A program made the position numbers and the translations under genes. From Nostoc sp. TH1S01 (lineage in GTDB: Bacteria; Cyanobacteriota; Cyanobacteriia; Cyanobacteriales; Nostocaceae), in contig JAGKSW010000024.1 of assembly GCA_018993265.1 (NCBI GenBank), positions 1 to 60,873 of the forward strand: a stretch of 60,873 nucleotides of DNA. The letters run 5' to 3'. The notes beneath the pieces are model-generated. The model saw only the letters and a list, made by a program, of their open reading frames with translations, had not been told where the DNA came from and ran no database searches. The stretch's first letter is position 1. Every line of letters starts with the position of its first letter. Shown one piece after another: positions 44,644 to 55,059 of the stretch.

Positions 44644-44922
44644 ATGGGTCGTTCACTAAAAAAAGGGCCTTTCGTTGCCGATCACTTACTCAGCAAAATT
44701 GAAAAGCTGAATGAGAGAAACGAAAAGCAAGTGATTAAAACTTGGTCAAGAGCCTCAACAATTCTGCCCCAGATGGTAGGACACACGATCGCTGTTCACA
44801 ATGGCAGACAACATGTCCCCGTGTTTATCAGCGATCAGATGGTAGGCCATAAGTTGGGAGAATTCGCCCCAACACGCACCTACAGGGGTCATGGCAAAAG
44901 TGACAAAAAAGCGGGTAGATAG
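44644..44922 (+). CDS. rpsS: 30S ribosomal protein S19
   Basis: 92 aa, [20 protein letters not shown] at the start and [20 protein letters not shown] at the end. S19 contacts S13 and tRNA in the 30S head. Confidence 0.97.
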   Translation: MGRSLKKGPFVADHLLSKIEKLNERNEKQVIKTWSRASTILPQMVGHTIAVHNGRQHVPVFISDQMVGHKLGEFAPTRTYRGHGKSDKKAGR

Positions 44923-44929
44923 TTTGTTC

Positions 44930-45005
44930 TTTGTCTATTGTCATTAGTCCTTTGCAACTGACAAATGACAAATGACAGATGACGAATGACAAACGACAAG
45001 GAGAA
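44930..45005. repeat. Inverted heptamer arrays, rpsS-rplV spacer
   Basis: GTCTATTGTCATTAGTCC is followed by a run of GACAAAT/GACGAAT units ending in ACAAGGAG, which is the rplV ribosome binding site. Confidence 0.85.
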
Positions 45006-45009
45006 AAAC

Positions 45010-45369
45010 ATGGCAACTAATACTACAGAAGTAAAAGCGATCGCCCGTTATATACGCATGTCTCCCTTTAAAGTGCGTCGTGTACTCGATCAGATTCGGG
45101 GGCGGTCTTACAGAGAAGCGTTAATTATTTTGGAATTCATGCCTTATCGGGCTTGTGAACCAGTATTGAAACTAATTAGAAGCGCAGCTGCAAATGCTGA
45201 ACACAATGCAGGTTTAGACCGCGCTCAACTGGTAATTACTCAAGCTTATGCCGATCAAGGCCCAGTCCTAAAACGTTTCCAACCTAGAGCGCAAGGTCGA
45301 GCTTACCAAATTCGCAAACCAACGTGTCACATCACAGTAGCTGTAGCTGCTGGTGAGACTGCGGAATAA
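45010..45369 (+). CDS. rplV: 50S ribosomal protein L22
   Basis: 119 aa from ATG 45010 ([19 protein letters not shown]). An ATG at 44986 in the repeat array is not used. L22 lines the exit tunnel; its beta hairpin ([19 protein letters not shown]) is intact. Confidence 0.96.
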   Translation: MATNTTEVKAIARYIRMSPFKVRRVLDQIRGRSYREALIILEFMPYRACEPVLKLIRSAAANAEHNAGLDRAQLVITQAYADQGPVLKRFQPRAQGRAYQIRKPTCHITVAVAAGETAE

Positions 45370-45395
45370 TTACCAGAACTTTAGAGGAAGCATTT

Positions 45396-46151
45396 GTGGG
45401 ACAAAAAATTCATCCAGTTGGCTTTCGCCTCGGAATTACCCAAGAACACCAATCTAGGTGGTACGCAGATCCTGAACGCTATCCAGAACTTTTACAAGAA
45501 GATTACAAACTACGTAATTACATCGAACAAAAACTGGGTAGACTCGCTCAAAATAATGCTGGCATTTCCGAAGTCAGAATTGAGCGCAAAGCAGACCAAA
45601 TTGATTTAGAAGTACGCACAGCCCGCCCTGGTGTAGTTGTAGGTCGTGGTGGACAAGGTATCGAATCCTTACGCACTGGACTGCAAGATTTATTAGGCGG
45701 TACTCGCCAAATTCGGATCAACGTCGTCGAAGTCCAACGAGTTGATGCCGATGCTTACTTGATTTCGGAATACATCGCCCAACAATTAGAACGTCGGGTT
45801 TCCTTCCGTCGCGTAGTCCGCCAAGCTATTCAACGGGCGCAACGTGCTGGTATTCAAGGAATTAAAATTCAAGTCAGTGGTCGGCTCAACGGTGCGGAAA
45901 TTGCGCGGACAGAGTGGACGCGTGAAGGTAGAGTACCTCTACACACCTTACGGGCTGACATTGACTACGCTTACTGCACAGCCAAAACCGTTTACGGTAT
46001 TTTAGGCATCAAAGTGTGGGTATTTAAAGGAGAAATTATTCCTGGACAGGAAGAAACTCAACCCCAACCCGCCACCCGCGAACGTGAACCACGTCGCCGT
46101 CAACAACAGCGCCGTCGTCAGCAGTTTGAAGACCGTTCAAATGAAGGCTAA
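45396..46151 (+). CDS. rpsC: 30S ribosomal protein S3
   Basis: 251 aa, GTG start at 45396 after AGAGGAAG. It has a type II KH domain with GRGGQGIE and the C-terminal domain [20 protein letters not shown], followed by an Arg/Gln-rich tail. S3 forms the mRNA entry site. The last residues (NEG) and TAA lie at the start of a TGAAGGC/TGAAGGA heptamer array. Confidence 0.96.
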   Translation: MGQKIHPVGFRLGITQEHQSRWYADPERYPELLQEDYKLRNYIEQKLGRLAQNNAGISEVRIERKADQIDLEVRTARPGVVVGRGGQGIESLRTGLQDLLGGTRQIRINVVEVQRVDADAYLISEYIAQQLERRVSFRRVVRQAIQRAQRAGIQGIKIQVSGRLNGAEIARTEWTREGRVPLHTLRADIDYAYCTAKTVYGILGIKVWVFKGEIIPGQEETQPQPATREREPRRRQQQRRRQQFEDRSNEG

Positions 46152-46247
46152 GGGATGAAGGCTGAAGGATGAACAATTTGTGTTTCATACTTCACACTTC
46201 ACACTTCATACTTCACACTTCATACTTCATACTTCATACTTCATAGT
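46144..46247. repeat. Inverted heptamer arrays, rpsC-rplP spacer
   Basis: TGAAGGC/TGAAGGA units (46144-46170) are followed by nine or so ACACTTC/ATACTTC units (46183-46242). The array is open in the rplP frame and creates a false 23-residue extension ([13 protein letters not shown]). Confidence 0.9.
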
Positions 46248-46248
46248 C

Positions 46249-46677
46249 ATGTTAAGTCCTAGAAGAACTAAATTCCGCAAACAACAGCGCGGGCGAATGG
46301 CGGGTCTAGCCCACAGAGGTAGCACCCTCAACTTTGGAGATTTTGCCCTCCAAGCCCAAGAACCAGCTTGGATCACCTCTCGACAAATCGAGGCTTCCCG
46401 TCGGGCGATGACTCGTTATATCCGCCGGGGTGGGAAAATCTGGATTCGGATTTTCCCAGATAAACCTGTTACCATGCGTCCAGCAGAAACACGGATGGGT
46501 TCTGGTAAAGGTAATCCAGAGTTTTGGGTAGCAGTAGTCAAGCCAGGGCGGATTTTATTTGAAATCGCTGGTGTTTCTGAAGAAATCGCCCGTGAAGCTA
46601 TGCGCCTAGCTGCATACAAACTGCCAATTAAAACCAAATTTATTGTGCGCTCTCAAATAGAAGAGGAGCAGGAGTAG
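46249..46677 (+). CDS. rplP: 50S ribosomal protein L16
   Basis: 142 aa from ATG 46249 ([19 protein letters not shown]). The frame continues upstream into the repeat array, which is not part of the family. L16 helps form the A site; [20 protein letters not shown] is intact. No strong Shine-Dalgarno precedes this ATG. Confidence 0.96.
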   Translation: MLSPRRTKFRKQQRGRMAGLAHRGSTLNFGDFALQAQEPAWITSRQIEASRRAMTRYIRRGGKIWIRIFPDKPVTMRPAETRMGSGKGNPEFWVAVVKPGRILFEIAGVSEEIAREAMRLAAYKLPIKTKFIVRSQIEEEQE

Positions 46678-46680
46678 GTC

Positions 46681-46908
46681 ATGCCGCTTCCCAAGATTTC
46701 AGAAGCTAGAGAATTAAGTGACGAACAATTAGCCGCAGAAATTGTCGCCACTAAAAAACAACTGTTTCAGTTGCGCTTGCAAAAGGCAACTAGACAACTA
46801 GAAAAACCTCACCAATTCCGCCATGCTCGCCATCGCCTCGCCCAACTTTTGACAGTAGAGGGAGAGCGCAAACGGGCAGCAAGTCAAACTCCTAAAGAAG
46901 AGAACTAA
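46681..46908 (+). CDS. rpmC: 50S ribosomal protein L29
   Basis: 75 aa, helical hairpin with ELSDEQLAAEIVATKKQLFQ and the conserved RHARHRLAQLLT. It is at the tunnel exit beside L23. It starts 3 bp after rplP; GGAG lies in the rplP end. Confidence 0.95.
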   Translation: MPLPKISEARELSDEQLAAEIVATKKQLFQLRLQKATRQLEKPHQFRHARHRLAQLLTVEGERKRAASQTPKEEN

Positions 46909-46914
46909 GAGATT

Positions 46915-47163
46915 ATGGCAATCAAAGAACGAGTTGGCTTGGTAGTGAGCGACAAAATGCAAAAAACGGTGGTTGTTGCCATTGAAAACCGCGCTCCCCA
47001 TCCCAAATACGGCAAGATTGTAGTTAAAACCCGCCGCTACAAAGCTCACGATGAAGAAAATAAATGCAAAGTGGGCGATCGCGTGCGGATTCAGGAAACT
47101 AGACCCCTGAGCAAAACTAAACGCTGGCAAGTCACAGAAATCCTCAACACTAAAAATTCATAA
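46915..47163 (+). CDS. rpsQ: 30S ribosomal protein S17
   Basis: 82 aa OB-fold primary 16S binder: [28 protein letters not shown] and [11 protein letters not shown] are standard blocks. It starts 6 bp after rpmC. Confidence 0.96.
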   Translation: MAIKERVGLVVSDKMQKTVVVAIENRAPHPKYGKIVVKTRRYKAHDEENKCKVGDRVRIQETRPLSKTKRWQVTEILNTKNS

Positions 47164-47202
47164 GTTGTTATTTAACTAACAACTGCACAAGGGAGACCAA
47201 TT

Positions 47203-47571
47203 GTGATTCAACCCCAAACTTACTTAAATGTGGCAGATAACAGTGGCGCGCGGAAACTAATGTGTATCCGTGTATTAGGTGCTGGTAATAGCCGTTACGG
47301 TTTTATCGGCGACAGAATTATCGCTGTTGTTAAAGATGCTATTCCCAACATGGCTGTAAAAAAATCCGATGTTGTGGAAGCTGTGATTGTTCGCACTCGC
47401 CATAACATTCGTCGTGATAGTGGGATGACTATTCGCTTTGATGATAACGCCGCCGTAATCATCAATAAAGAAGGTAATCCTAGAGGTACACGGGTATTTG
47501 GCCCAGTAGCACGGGAACTCCGCGACAAGAACTTTACTAAAATAGTTTCGCTAGCTCCGGAGGTGCTGTAA
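47203..47571 (+). CDS. rplN: 50S ribosomal protein L14
   Basis: 122 aa, GTG start at 47203 ([20 protein letters not shown]) after GGGAG. L14 bridges to the small subunit. Overlaps the rplX ATG by one base (TAATG). Confidence 0.97.
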   Translation: MIQPQTYLNVADNSGARKLMCIRVLGAGNSRYGFIGDRIIAVVKDAIPNMAVKKSDVVEAVIVRTRHNIRRDSGMTIRFDDNAAVIINKEGNPRGTRVFGPVARELRDKNFTKIVSLAPEVL

Positions 47572-47915
47572 TGGCAATCCAAAAGGCAAAAGAATTTCAT
47601 AAAATGCACGTCAAAACTGGTGACACCGTGCAAATAATTGCTGGCAAAGACAAAGGCAAAGTTGGCGAAGTAATTAAAGCATTACCCCAACTGAGCAAAG
47701 TCGTGGTTAAAGGTGTCAACATTAAGACTAAGCACGTTAAACCCCAACAAGAAGGGGAATCTGGACGGATTGTTACCCAAGAGTACCCAATCCACAGTTC
47801 CAACGTGATGCTCTATTCCACAAAACAAAATGTCGCTAGTCGCGTTTGCTACACCTTTACCTCCGAAGGTAAGAAGGTGAGAAAACTCAAAAAAACTGGC
47901 GAGATTATTGATTAA
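47571..47915 (+). CDS. rplX: 50S ribosomal protein L24
   Basis: 114 aa with a KOW motif ([20 protein letters not shown]). L24 starts assembly of the 50S subunit. Start coupled to rplN. Confidence 0.96.
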   Translation: MAIQKAKEFHKMHVKTGDTVQIIAGKDKGKVGEVIKALPQLSKVVVKGVNIKTKHVKPQQEGESGRIVTQEYPIHSSNVMLYSTKQNVASRVCYTFTSEGKKVRKLKKTGEIID

Positions 47916-48013
47916 GGATGAAGTTTCAAGTCTGAAGTATAAATATTACTTATTTTATCTTCATCCTTCATAATCTTCCCTGACCAAGCCCAGGGATCTC
48001 AGGACAAAAAACT
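47916..48013. repeat. Heptamer-like arrays, rplX-rplE spacer
   Basis: GGATGAAGTTTCAAGTCTGA and later TCTTCATCCTTCAT (about 47916-47972) are inverted relatives and can pair. No gene is seen. Confidence 0.7.
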
Positions 48014-48562
48014 ATGGCGACAACAAGACTCAAAACTTTATATCAAGAGACAATCGTCCCAAAACTCACAAATCAGTTTCAATACACCAACGTTCATCAA
48101 GTACCGAAGTTGGTCAAGGTGACTGTTAACCGAGGTTTGGGTGAAGCGGCACAAAACGCTAAGGCTTTAGAAGCTTCTATCAACGAAATCGCACTAATTA
48201 CAGGTCAAAAACCTGTAGTGACAAGGGCGAAAAAAGCGATCGCCGGCTTTAAAATCCGTCAAGGTATGCCTGTCGGGATCATGGTCACTCTCAGAGGCGA
48301 GAGAATGTATGCCTTTCTCGACCGCCTCATCAGCTTGACACTACCTAGAATTCGTGACTTTCGTGGTATTAGCCCTAAAAGCTTTGATGGCCGAGGTAAC
48401 TATACTCTAGGCGTAAGAGAACAGCTAATCTTTCCAGAAGTCGAATACGATAGCATTGATCAAATTCGCGGTCTGGATATTTCAATCATTACTACAGCAA
48501 AAAATGACGAAGAGGGCCGCGCTTTACTCAAAGAATTGGGAATGCCCTTTCGCGATCAATAA
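48014..48562 (+). CDS. rplE: 50S ribosomal protein L5
   Basis: 182 aa, with [40 protein letters not shown] and the C-terminal [18 protein letters not shown]5 binds 5S RNA. rpsN (S14) does not follow it, as in other cyanobacteria. Confidence 0.97.
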   Translation: MATTRLKTLYQETIVPKLTNQFQYTNVHQVPKLVKVTVNRGLGEAAQNAKALEASINEIALITGQKPVVTRAKKAIAGFKIRQGMPVGIMVTLRGERMYAFLDRLISLTLPRIRDFRGISPKSFDGRGNYTLGVREQLIFPEVEYDSIDQIRGLDISIITTAKNDEEGRALLKELGMPFRDQ

Positions 48563-48582
48563 GTTCATCTAAAGAGGGAACG

Positions 48583-48984
48583 ATGGCGGCTAACGACACA
48601 ATTGCAGATATGCTGACGCGCATCCGCAATGCCAACATGGCAAGGCATCAAACAACACAAGTGCCAGCCACTAAAATGACCCGTAGTATTGCCAAGGTAC
48701 TACAGGAAGAAGGATTTATTTCTGAAATTGCAGAAGCTGGAGAAGGCGTAAAAAGTCATCTGGTGATTTCCCTAAAATATAAGGGTAAAAATCGTCAGCC
48801 TTTGATTACTGCCCTCAAACGGATCAGTAAACCTGGTTTACGCGTTTATTCCAACCGAAAAGAACTACCCAGAGTATTAGGCGGTATCGGTATTGCCATT
48901 ATTTCTACATCTAGCGGCATTATGACTGACCGTGAAGCTCGCCGTCAGAATTTGGGTGGTGAAGTACTTTGCTACGTCTGGTAG
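48583..48984 (+). CDS. rpsH: 30S ribosomal protein S8
   Basis: 133 aa, [20 protein letters not shown] at the start and [19 protein letters not shown] at the end. S8 is a primary 16S binder and in other bacteria controls the spc operon. Confidence 0.97.
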   Translation: MAANDTIADMLTRIRNANMARHQTTQVPATKMTRSIAKVLQEEGFISEIAEAGEGVKSHLVISLKYKGKNRQPLITALKRISKPGLRVYSNRKELPRVLGGIGIAIISTSSGIMTDREARRQNLGGEVLCYVW

Positions 48985-49077
48985 TCATTAGTCATTTGTC
49001 ATTAGTCATTGGTCATTAGTAAATGGCAACTGACAAAAGACAAATAACAAAGGACAAATAACAAAGGACAAAAGATC
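48985..49077. repeat. Inverted heptamer arrays, rpsH-rplF spacer
   Basis: Five GTCATTA/GTCATTT/GTCATTG units (48984-49020), a short turn, then ACAAAAG/ACAAATA/ACAAAGG units (49030-49072). The last ones give AAAGGACAAAAG before the rplF ATG. Confidence 0.9.
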
Positions 49078-49626
49078 ATGTCTCGTATTGGTAAACGACC
49101 AATTACTATTCCCGCCAAAGTGCAAGTCACAATTGATGGCACTAAAGTTGTAGTCAAGGGCCCCAAAGGTGAGCTTTCACGGGATCTACCTGTTCACGTG
49201 ACAGTGAGCCAAGAAGGAGAAACCTTACAAGTAGTTCGTAAAGATGATTCTCGTACCTCTCGCCAAATGCACGGTTTAAGCCGGACATTGGTTGCCAACA
49301 TGGTAGAGGGAGTTTCCCAAGGTTTTCAACGTCGGTTGGAAATTCAAGGGGTAGGTTATCGCGCCCAAGTGCAAGGACGGAACCTAGTTTTAAACATGGG
49401 TTTCAGTCATCAAGTACAAATTGAACCACCAGATGGAATTCAGTTTGCGGTAGAAAATAACACTAACGTCATAGTTAGTGGCTATGACAAAGAAATCGTA
49501 GGTAATACAGCAGCTAAAATTCGTGCCGTCCGACCACCAGAACCTTATAAAGGTAAAGGTATTCGCTATGCGGGTGAAGTAGTCAGACGCAAAGCTGGTA
49601 AGACTGGTGGTAAAGGTAAGAAGTAA
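49078..49626 (+). CDS. rplF: 50S ribosomal protein L6
   Basis: 182 aa with two similar domains; [20 protein letters not shown] at the start and [20 protein letters not shown] near the end. It sits at the base of the L7/L12 stalk. The likely ribosome binding site AAAGGA is provided by the repeat array. Confidence 0.97.
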   Translation: MSRIGKRPITIPAKVQVTIDGTKVVVKGPKGELSRDLPVHVTVSQEGETLQVVRKDDSRTSRQMHGLSRTLVANMVEGVSQGFQRRLEIQGVGYRAQVQGRNLVLNMGFSHQVQIEPPDGIQFAVENNTNVIVSGYDKEIVGNTAAKIRAVRPPEPYKGKGIRYAGEVVRRKAGKTGGKGKK

Positions 49627-49628
49627 AA

Positions 49629-49991
49629 ATGAAACTTACTCGTAGAGAATCCAAACAGCGTCGTCATCGCCGCATCCGTGGTAAGGTTAACGGTTCCCTA
49701 GAACGCCCACGCCTAGCCGTATTTCGCTCTAACCAACATATTTACGCCCAAGTAATTGATGATACTCAGCACCATACTTTAGTTGCAGCATCAACTTTAG
49801 ATGCAGAGTTAAAAGCAAATTTAGCTTCTGGGGCTAACTGTGAAGCATCTGCACAAGTTGGGAAGTTGATTGCAGCGCGTGCGCTTGAAAAAGGCATTAC
49901 TAAAGTAGTCTTTGATCGCGGTGGTAACATATATCACGGTCGAATCAAAACACTAGCTGAAGCTGCACGCGAAGCTGGTTTAGATTTTTAA
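49629..49991 (+). CDS. rplR: 50S ribosomal protein L18
   Basis: 120 aa 5S RNA binder: [35 protein letters not shown] and [20 protein letters not shown] are standard. It starts 2 bp after rplF. Confidence 0.97.
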   Translation: MKLTRRESKQRRHRRIRGKVNGSLERPRLAVFRSNQHIYAQVIDDTQHHTLVAASTLDAELKANLASGANCEASAQVGKLIAARALEKGITKVVFDRGGNIYHGRIKTLAEAAREAGLDF

Positions 49992-50140
49992 AGTCATTAG
50001 TCATTAGGAGCCAGTGCGTTGGGCGGCTTAGCCGACTTGTAGCAACTGGCGTTCATTGGTCATTGGTCATTAGGTAAATGACAAAGGACAAATGACAACT
50101 GACAAATGACAATTGACAAATGACATTTAGAGAGCATGAA
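49992..50140. repeat. Heptamer arrays with an inserted hairpin repeat, rplR-rpsE spacer
   Basis: GTCATTA units are interrupted at 50010-50050 by a separate repeat with GCCAGT/ACTGGC ends and a CGGCTTAGCCG core, then resume as TTCATTGGTCATTGGTCATT. Complementary AAATGACA/AACTGACA units follow (50075-50128). Confidence 0.85.
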
Positions 50141-50142
50141 TT

Positions 50143-50667
50143 ATGGCAACAGGTCGTCGTAAAGCTAACCGCGCAAAAAAAGAAGAGACCAACTGGCAAG
50201 AGCGGGTAATTCAAATCCGACGTGTGAGCAAGGTAGTTAAGGGTGGTAAAAAACTCAGCTTCCGTGCGATCGTCGTTGTTGGTAACGAACGTGGTCAAGT
50301 AGGTGTTGGAGTAGGGAAAGCCTCAGATGTTATCGGTGCTGTGAAAAAAGGCGTAGCCGATGGCAAAAAACACCTAATTGACATTCCGATTACCAAATCT
50401 AATTCCATTCCTCATCCTATTGATGGCGTTGGTGGTGGCGCAAAAGTCATCATGCGTCCAGCCGCACCTGGTACTGGTGTAATTGCTGGTGGTGCCGTGC
50501 GGACTGTACTGGAATTAGCTGGAGTTCGCAATGTTCTTGCTAAACAACTTGGTTCTAACAACCCACTAAATAATGCTAGAGCCGCTGTTAACGCTTTATC
50601 TACCCTGCGTACTTTGGCGGAAGTTGCTGAAGACCGCGGTATCGCTATTGACAAACTCTACATTTAG
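50143..50667 (+). CDS. rpsE: 30S ribosomal protein S5
   Basis: 174 aa, with the RNA-binding [23 protein letters not shown] block and [21 protein letters not shown]5 acts in decoding fidelity. ATG 50143. Confidence 0.97.
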   Translation: MATGRRKANRAKKEETNWQERVIQIRRVSKVVKGGKKLSFRAIVVVGNERGQVGVGVGKASDVIGAVKKGVADGKKHLIDIPITKSNSIPHPIDGVGGGAKVIMRPAAPGTGVIAGGAVRTVLELAGVRNVLAKQLGSNNPLNNARAAVNALSTLRTLAEVAEDRGIAIDKLYI

Positions 50668-50712
50668 TAGAGTTTCACTCACAGAGTTCTTGTACACAAT
50701 ACAAATAACATC

Positions 50713-51159
50713 ATGAGACTCAACGATGTTAAGCCTCAAAAAGGCTCAAAAAAACGCCGTCGCCGTGTAGGTAGAGGTATTTCTGCTGGTCAAGGTGCCA
50801 GTGCTGGTCTAGGTATGCGGGGTCAAAAATCTCGCTCTGGTAGCAGTACTAGACCAGGGTTTGAAGGCGGTCAACAGCCATTATACCGCCGTATACCCAA
50901 GCTGAAAGGCTTTCCACTTGTGAATCGCAAGATTTACACTACGATAAATGTAGAGAAGTTAGCCTCTCTTCCTGCCAATACAGAAGTAACATTGGAATCC
51001 TTAAAAGCAGATGGGATTTTAACCTCTGCCAAAGGGCCATTGAAAATTTTGGGTAATGGGGAATTGAACGTTGCCCTCAACGTTAAAGCGGCAGCTTTCA
51101 CAGGCCAAGCTCGTAGCAAAATTGAGGCAGCTGGAGGAAGTTGTGAAGTTTTAGGGTGA
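50713..51159 (+). CDS. rplO: 50S ribosomal protein L15
   Basis: 148 aa with the Gly/Arg-rich N-terminus ([30 protein letters not shown]). rpmD (L30) is absent between rpsE and rplO, usual for cyanobacteria. Confidence 0.97.
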   Translation: MRLNDVKPQKGSKKRRRRVGRGISAGQGASAGLGMRGQKSRSGSSTRPGFEGGQQPLYRRIPKLKGFPLVNRKIYTTINVEKLASLPANTEVTLESLKADGILTSAKGPLKILGNGELNVALNVKAAAFTGQARSKIEAAGGSCEVLG

Positions 51160-51226
51160 AGCCAACCGCGCACTTAAATACCTCAACTCGCTTCCAGTGC
51201 CTGGTTCACGACAAAGGTAGCACTCT

Positions 51227-52540
51227 ATGATCAGTCGAGATAAAGCCCCAACGGCTCAAGAAACTTTTATGCAGATGGCACAAGCAGCTGGGCTAAGAGG
51301 CAGGCTGCTTGTCACTGTCGGTATTTTAATTTTGGTTCGCCTAGGTATATTTTTACCTGTACCAGGAATTGATAGACCTAGGTTTGCTGAAGCCATTTCC
51401 GGCAATAATTCCATATTCGGTTTATTGGATATCTTTTCTGGGCGCGGACTTTCTACTTTGGGAGTCTTTGCTTTAGGGATTCTGCCCTTTATCAATGCGT
51501 CTATTATCATCCAATTGCTGACTGCGGCTATCCCATCTTTAGAAAATTTACAGAAAAATGAAGGCGAAGCAGGACGGCGGAAAATATCACAGATTACACG
51601 CTACGTCTCGCTAGGCTGGGCAATAATCCAGAGCGTAGCTTTTTCTGCCTTCTTCCTACAACAATTCGCCTTAAATCCAGGCCCGCTATTTGTAGCTGAA
51701 ACTGCGATCGCTCTTACCGCAGGTTCAATGTTCGTTATGTGGGCATCCGAACTGATCACAGAACGAGGTATTGGTAATGGCGCATCACTGTTGATTTTTG
51801 TCAACATTGTCGCTTCACTACCTAAATCTCTAGGCGACACCATCGACTTAGTACAAGTTGGTGGTAGAGAAATTGTGGGTCGGGTAATTGTCCTAGTGTT
51901 GGTATTCCTGGCAACCATTGTTGGGATTGTGTTTGTACAAGAAGGTATTCGCCGCATCCCCATCATTTCGGCTCGTCGTCAAGTAGGTAGAAGAGTGTTG
52001 GCAGAACAACGTAGCTATCTACCACTGCGTCTCAATTCTGGTGGTGTGATGCCAATTATTTTTGCGGCTGCCATCCTCAGTTTGCCACTTTTAATTGCCA
52101 ACTTTACGAAGAATCCCGAATTGGCGAATATCGTCAACACCTATCTTAGTCCAGGTGGTTCTGCGCCTTGGGTATATGCACTAGTTTACTTAACTTCGAT
52201 TGTTTTCTTTAGCTACTTCTACTCTTCATTAATTGTGAACCCAGTTGATGTAGCGCAAAACTTGAAAAAAATGGGTTCTAGTATACCTGGCATTCGTCCA
52301 GGTAAAGCTACCAGTGAGTATATCGAACGAGTCATCAACCGATTAACTTTTTTGGGAGCTATATTTTTAGGCTTGGTTGCGATTATTCCTACCGCTGTGG
52401 AAAGTGCGTTGAAAGTGCCAACCTTCAAAGGACTGGGTGCTACTTCATTGTTAATTCTAGTTGGTGTGGCAATTGACACCGCAAAACAAGTCCAAACTTA
52501 CGTTATTTCTCAGCGATATGAAGGAATGGTGAAACAATAG
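51227..52540 (+). CDS. secY: Preprotein translocase subunit SecY
   Basis: 437 aa with ten membrane helices; the channel of the Sec system in plasma and thylakoid membranes. Seen: the plug region [26 protein letters not shown] near 180, the cytoplasmic loop [15 protein letters not shown] near 245 and [20 protein letters not shown] near 355. It overlaps adk by one base. Confidence 0.97.
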   Translation: MISRDKAPTAQETFMQMAQAAGLRGRLLVTVGILILVRLGIFLPVPGIDRPRFAEAISGNNSIFGLLDIFSGRGLSTLGVFALGILPFINASIIIQLLTAAIPSLENLQKNEGEAGRRKISQITRYVSLGWAIIQSVAFSAFFLQQFALNPGPLFVAETAIALTAGSMFVMWASELITERGIGNGASLLIFVNIVASLPKSLGDTIDLVQVGGREIVGRVIVLVLVFLATIVGIVFVQEGIRRIPIISARRQVGRRVLAEQRSYLPLRLNSGGVMPIIFAAAILSLPLLIANFTKNPELANIVNTYLSPGGSAPWVYALVYLTSIVFFSYFYSSLIVNPVDVAQNLKKMGSSIPGIRPGKATSEYIERVINRLTFLGAIFLGLVAIIPTAVESALKVPTFKGLGATSLLILVGVAIDTAKQVQTYVISQRYEGMVKQ

Positions 52541-53094
52541 TGACGCGACTAATCTTCTTGGGGCCACCTGGAGCGGGTAAGGGAACTCAAGCTCAAGTTT
52601 TGGCAGAACACCTGCATATACCTCATATTTCCACAGGTGAAATACTGAGGCAAGCCATGAAAGAGCAAACTCCTCTGGGAATTAAAGCTCAAGGTTATGT
52701 GGATAGCGGTGAGCTTGTTCCTGATCAGTTGGTGCAAGACTTAGTAGAGGAACGTCTAGGTCAATCAGATGCCACATCTGGATGGATTTTAGATGGGTTT
52801 CCTCGCAAAGTTACACAAGCAGCTTTTTTAGAAGAATTGCTGGCAAAAACTGCTCAAGGGGGTGAAAGGGTAGTTAATTTAGATGCACCAGATGACGTTG
52901 TAATATCACGTTTACTAGCTAGGGGCAGAACAGATGATACCGAAGAGGTGATTCGTCGTCGCCTAGAAGTGTACCGCAATGAAACTGCACCTTTGATCAA
53001 CTACTATAGTGAACGCCAAAGGCTGTTAACAGTCAATGGTAATCAATCCCAAGAAGAAGTCACTAGTGAATTGAAACAAATTTTAGCTTCCTAG
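52540..53094 (+). CDS. adk: Adenylate kinase
   Basis: 184 aa, GTG start at 52540. P-loop [13 protein letters not shown]-binding [19 protein letters not shown] and [20 protein letters not shown]. It is the short form without the zinc-type LID insertion. It converts ATP and AMP to two ADP and sits after secY as in many bacteria. Confidence 0.96.
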   Translation: MTRLIFLGPPGAGKGTQAQVLAEHLHIPHISTGEILRQAMKEQTPLGIKAQGYVDSGELVPDQLVQDLVEERLGQSDATSGWILDGFPRKVTQAAFLEELLAKTAQGGERVVNLDAPDDVVISRLLARGRTDDTEEVIRRRLEVYRNETAPLINYYSERQRLLTVNGNQSQEEVTSELKQILAS

Positions 53095-53296
53095 TTGGAG
53101 ATGTAGGAGTAGTTATGGGGACGAATAAAATTCACCAGTCACTACTCCCAATTCTTCACTGAACTCTGGCAAGAGTATGCTGATCAATTTTAGCTAAGAT
53201 ATATTAATAAACTGTTGATATATTTCTCAAATTGTGTTCTTTTGCAGATAATCGCTGCAAGCGAACGAGAAATCGTTGAGTTGAGGAACAAAAAAA

Positions 53297-53521
53297 TTGT
53301 CTAAGCAAGATTTGATTGAAATGGAAGGTACAGTTACTGAGTCCTTGCCAAACGCGATGTTTCGCGTTGACTTGGACAACGGTTTTAATGTACTAGCACA
53401 CATTTCTGGAAAAATTCGCCGCAACTACATCAAGATTTTGCCAGGCGATCGCGTCAAGGTTGAACTCACTCCCTATGACCTGACAAAAGGCCGAATTACC
53501 TATAGATTGCGGAAAAAATAA
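53297..53521 (+). CDS. infA: Translation initiation factor IF-1
   Basis: 74 aa OB-fold protein; TTG start at 53297 ([20 protein letters not shown]), the usual IF-1 N-terminus. It binds the ribosomal A site. The 202-bp spacer from adk may hold a separate promoter. Confidence 0.96.
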
Positions 53522-53656
53522 TTAAATCCAGAAAAAATTAGTTATATGTGAAGGATCTTACCATAAAATCAACTTGTTGGGAGATTCTCATTTACTTAAC
53601 TGTAATATTTTTCTAGAAATGCTATAATTTTATATTTGGAGTCAATTAAGAAAGGC

Positions 53657-53770
53657 ATGAAAGTCCGAGCCTCTGTCAAAAAAATTTGCGAAAAGTGTAA
53701 CGTGATTCGCCGTCGTGGTCGCGTTATGGTGATTTGCTCTAACCCCAAGCATAAACAACGTCAAGGATAA
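53657..53770 (+). CDS. rpmJ: 50S ribosomal protein L36
   Basis: 37 aa, [20 protein letters not shown] then [15 protein letters not shown]. The Cys-Cys-Cys-His zinc site is complete. ATG 53657 after AAGAAAGG. Confidence 0.97.
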   Translation: MKVRASVKKICEKCNVIRRRGRVMVICSNPKHKQRQG

Positions 53771-53893
53771 CACTCTCAGTATTGGGGAGTGAACCGTGAC
53801 TAGAGAAAATCATCACAAAAATTCTAGATGTGGAACATAAATCACCCACATCTTACCAATAGAAATTGCGAGAACAACAGGGAGAGATTTATT

Positions 53894-54274
53894 GTGGCAC
53901 GTATTGCCGGCGTAGACCTGCCACGCGATAAACGCGTAGAGATTGGTCTAACTTACATTTATGGAATTGGATTATCAAGGTCGCAAGAAATTCTGGCGAC
54001 TACAGGTGTCAATCCAGACACGCGTGTGAAAGACTTAAGTGATGCCGATGTCGCAGCCCTACGTGCAGAAATAGAAAGCAATTATCAAGTAGAAGGTGAC
54101 TTGCGGCGCTGGGAAGGCATGAATATCAAGCGCCTAATTGACATCGGTACCTACAGAGGTCGTCGCCACCGTATGGGTTTACCAGTGAGAGGACAAAGAA
54201 CTCGTACTAATGCTAGAACCCGTCGTGGTAGAAGGCAGACAGTGGCTGGTAAGAAGAAAGCTCCTGGCAAATAA
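53894..54274 (+). CDS. rpsM: 30S ribosomal protein S13
   Basis: 126 aa from GTG 53894 ([20 protein letters not shown]) after AGGGAGAG. The frame extends to 53828, but that part is not in the family. [20 protein letters not shown] is the basic tail that contacts tRNA. Confidence 0.96.
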   Translation: MARIAGVDLPRDKRVEIGLTYIYGIGLSRSQEILATTGVNPDTRVKDLSDADVAALRAEIESNYQVEGDLRRWEGMNIKRLIDIGTYRGRRHRMGLPVRGQRTRTNARTRRGRRQTVAGKKKAPGK

Positions 54275-54328
54275 TTGTTCATTGCTTGCTCAACAGAGCA
54301 AGTTTTTCCTTAAATTAACTAAACAAAT

Positions 54329-54724
54329 ATGGCGAGACAACCAACTAAAAAAACTGGGAGTAAAAAGCAAAAGCGGAACGTACCCAACGGACTTGCTTAC
54401 ATCCAATCTACTTTCAACAATAGCATTGTCACCATCACTGATCAAAACGGCGATGTTATTTCCTGGGCAAGTGCTGGTTCCAGTGGTTTTAAGGGAGCTA
54501 AAAAAGGAACTCCCTTCGCAGCGCAAACCGCTGCTGAAAGCGCCGCCCGTCGAGCTATTGACCAAGGAATGCGCCAAATAGAAGTGATGGTTAGTGGCCC
54601 TGGTGCAGGTAGAGAAACTGCGATTCGCGCCCTTCAAGGAGCAGGACTGGAAATTACACTCATTCGGGATATTACACCAATTCCTCACAATGGTTGCCGT
54701 CCACCAAAACGCCGCCGAGTCTAG
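54329..54724 (+). CDS. rpsK: 30S ribosomal protein S11
   Basis: 131 aa with [20 protein letters not shown] and [19 protein letters not shown], standard S11. It forms part of the mRNA exit platform. Confidence 0.97.
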   Translation: MARQPTKKTGSKKQKRNVPNGLAYIQSTFNNSIVTITDQNGDVISWASAGSSGFKGAKKGTPFAAQTAAESAARRAIDQGMRQIEVMVSGPGAGRETAIRALQGAGLEITLIRDITPIPHNGCRPPKRRRV

Positions 54725-55059
54725 TTACAACTTGTTGGGCAAAAAATACCAGAAGTTTCAATGAACAATTCACTTGTCATAGCTACTAACGTTTTGTTTT
54801 TAGTTATCAAGCAGAGTAAACAATCAATAACTTCTGGTGGCTTGGGTGGTAAAAAGCCAGTTAGCTCTTCCTAGAGGGAGAGCTGCTGTACTTTACATAA
54901 CACCATATTTATGGATAAACGCCCGCAAGCTTAATCAAGGAGTTCAATTACCGCCATAGAGATGTTGGCAGTTTGATAAGCCTGAAGAAAGCTCAGGGCA
55001 AAAGTAAATTGAATAGGCAATTAATTGCTAGCAGCACCTTAATTAAGGGAGGCTACTCC
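54725..55059. other. Structured spacer between rpsK and rpoA
   Basis: A 10-bp inverted repeat ACCAGAAGTT (54748-54757) and AACTTCTGGT (54829-54838) encloses 71 bases, and a second hairpin AGCTCTTCCT/AGGGAGAGCT (54863-54884) follows. AAGGGAGG before the rpoA GTG is the ribosome binding site. A 37-codon frame (54761-54874) exists but has no support. Confidence 0.6.

Noticed and set aside
46180-46248. N-terminal extension of L16
   Set aside because: The residues [13 protein letters not shown] are translated heptamer repeats. The family N-terminus begins at ATG 46249.
54761-54874. 37-codon frame in the rpsK-rpoA spacer
   Set aside because: No ribosome binding site and no recognisable sequence; its end coincides with a hairpin, so RNA structure explains the region better.
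54973-55059. Longer RpoA start
   Set aside because: RpoA proteins begin at MAQFQIEC. The GTG at 55060 has AAGGGAGG before it, while the upstream residues match nothing.
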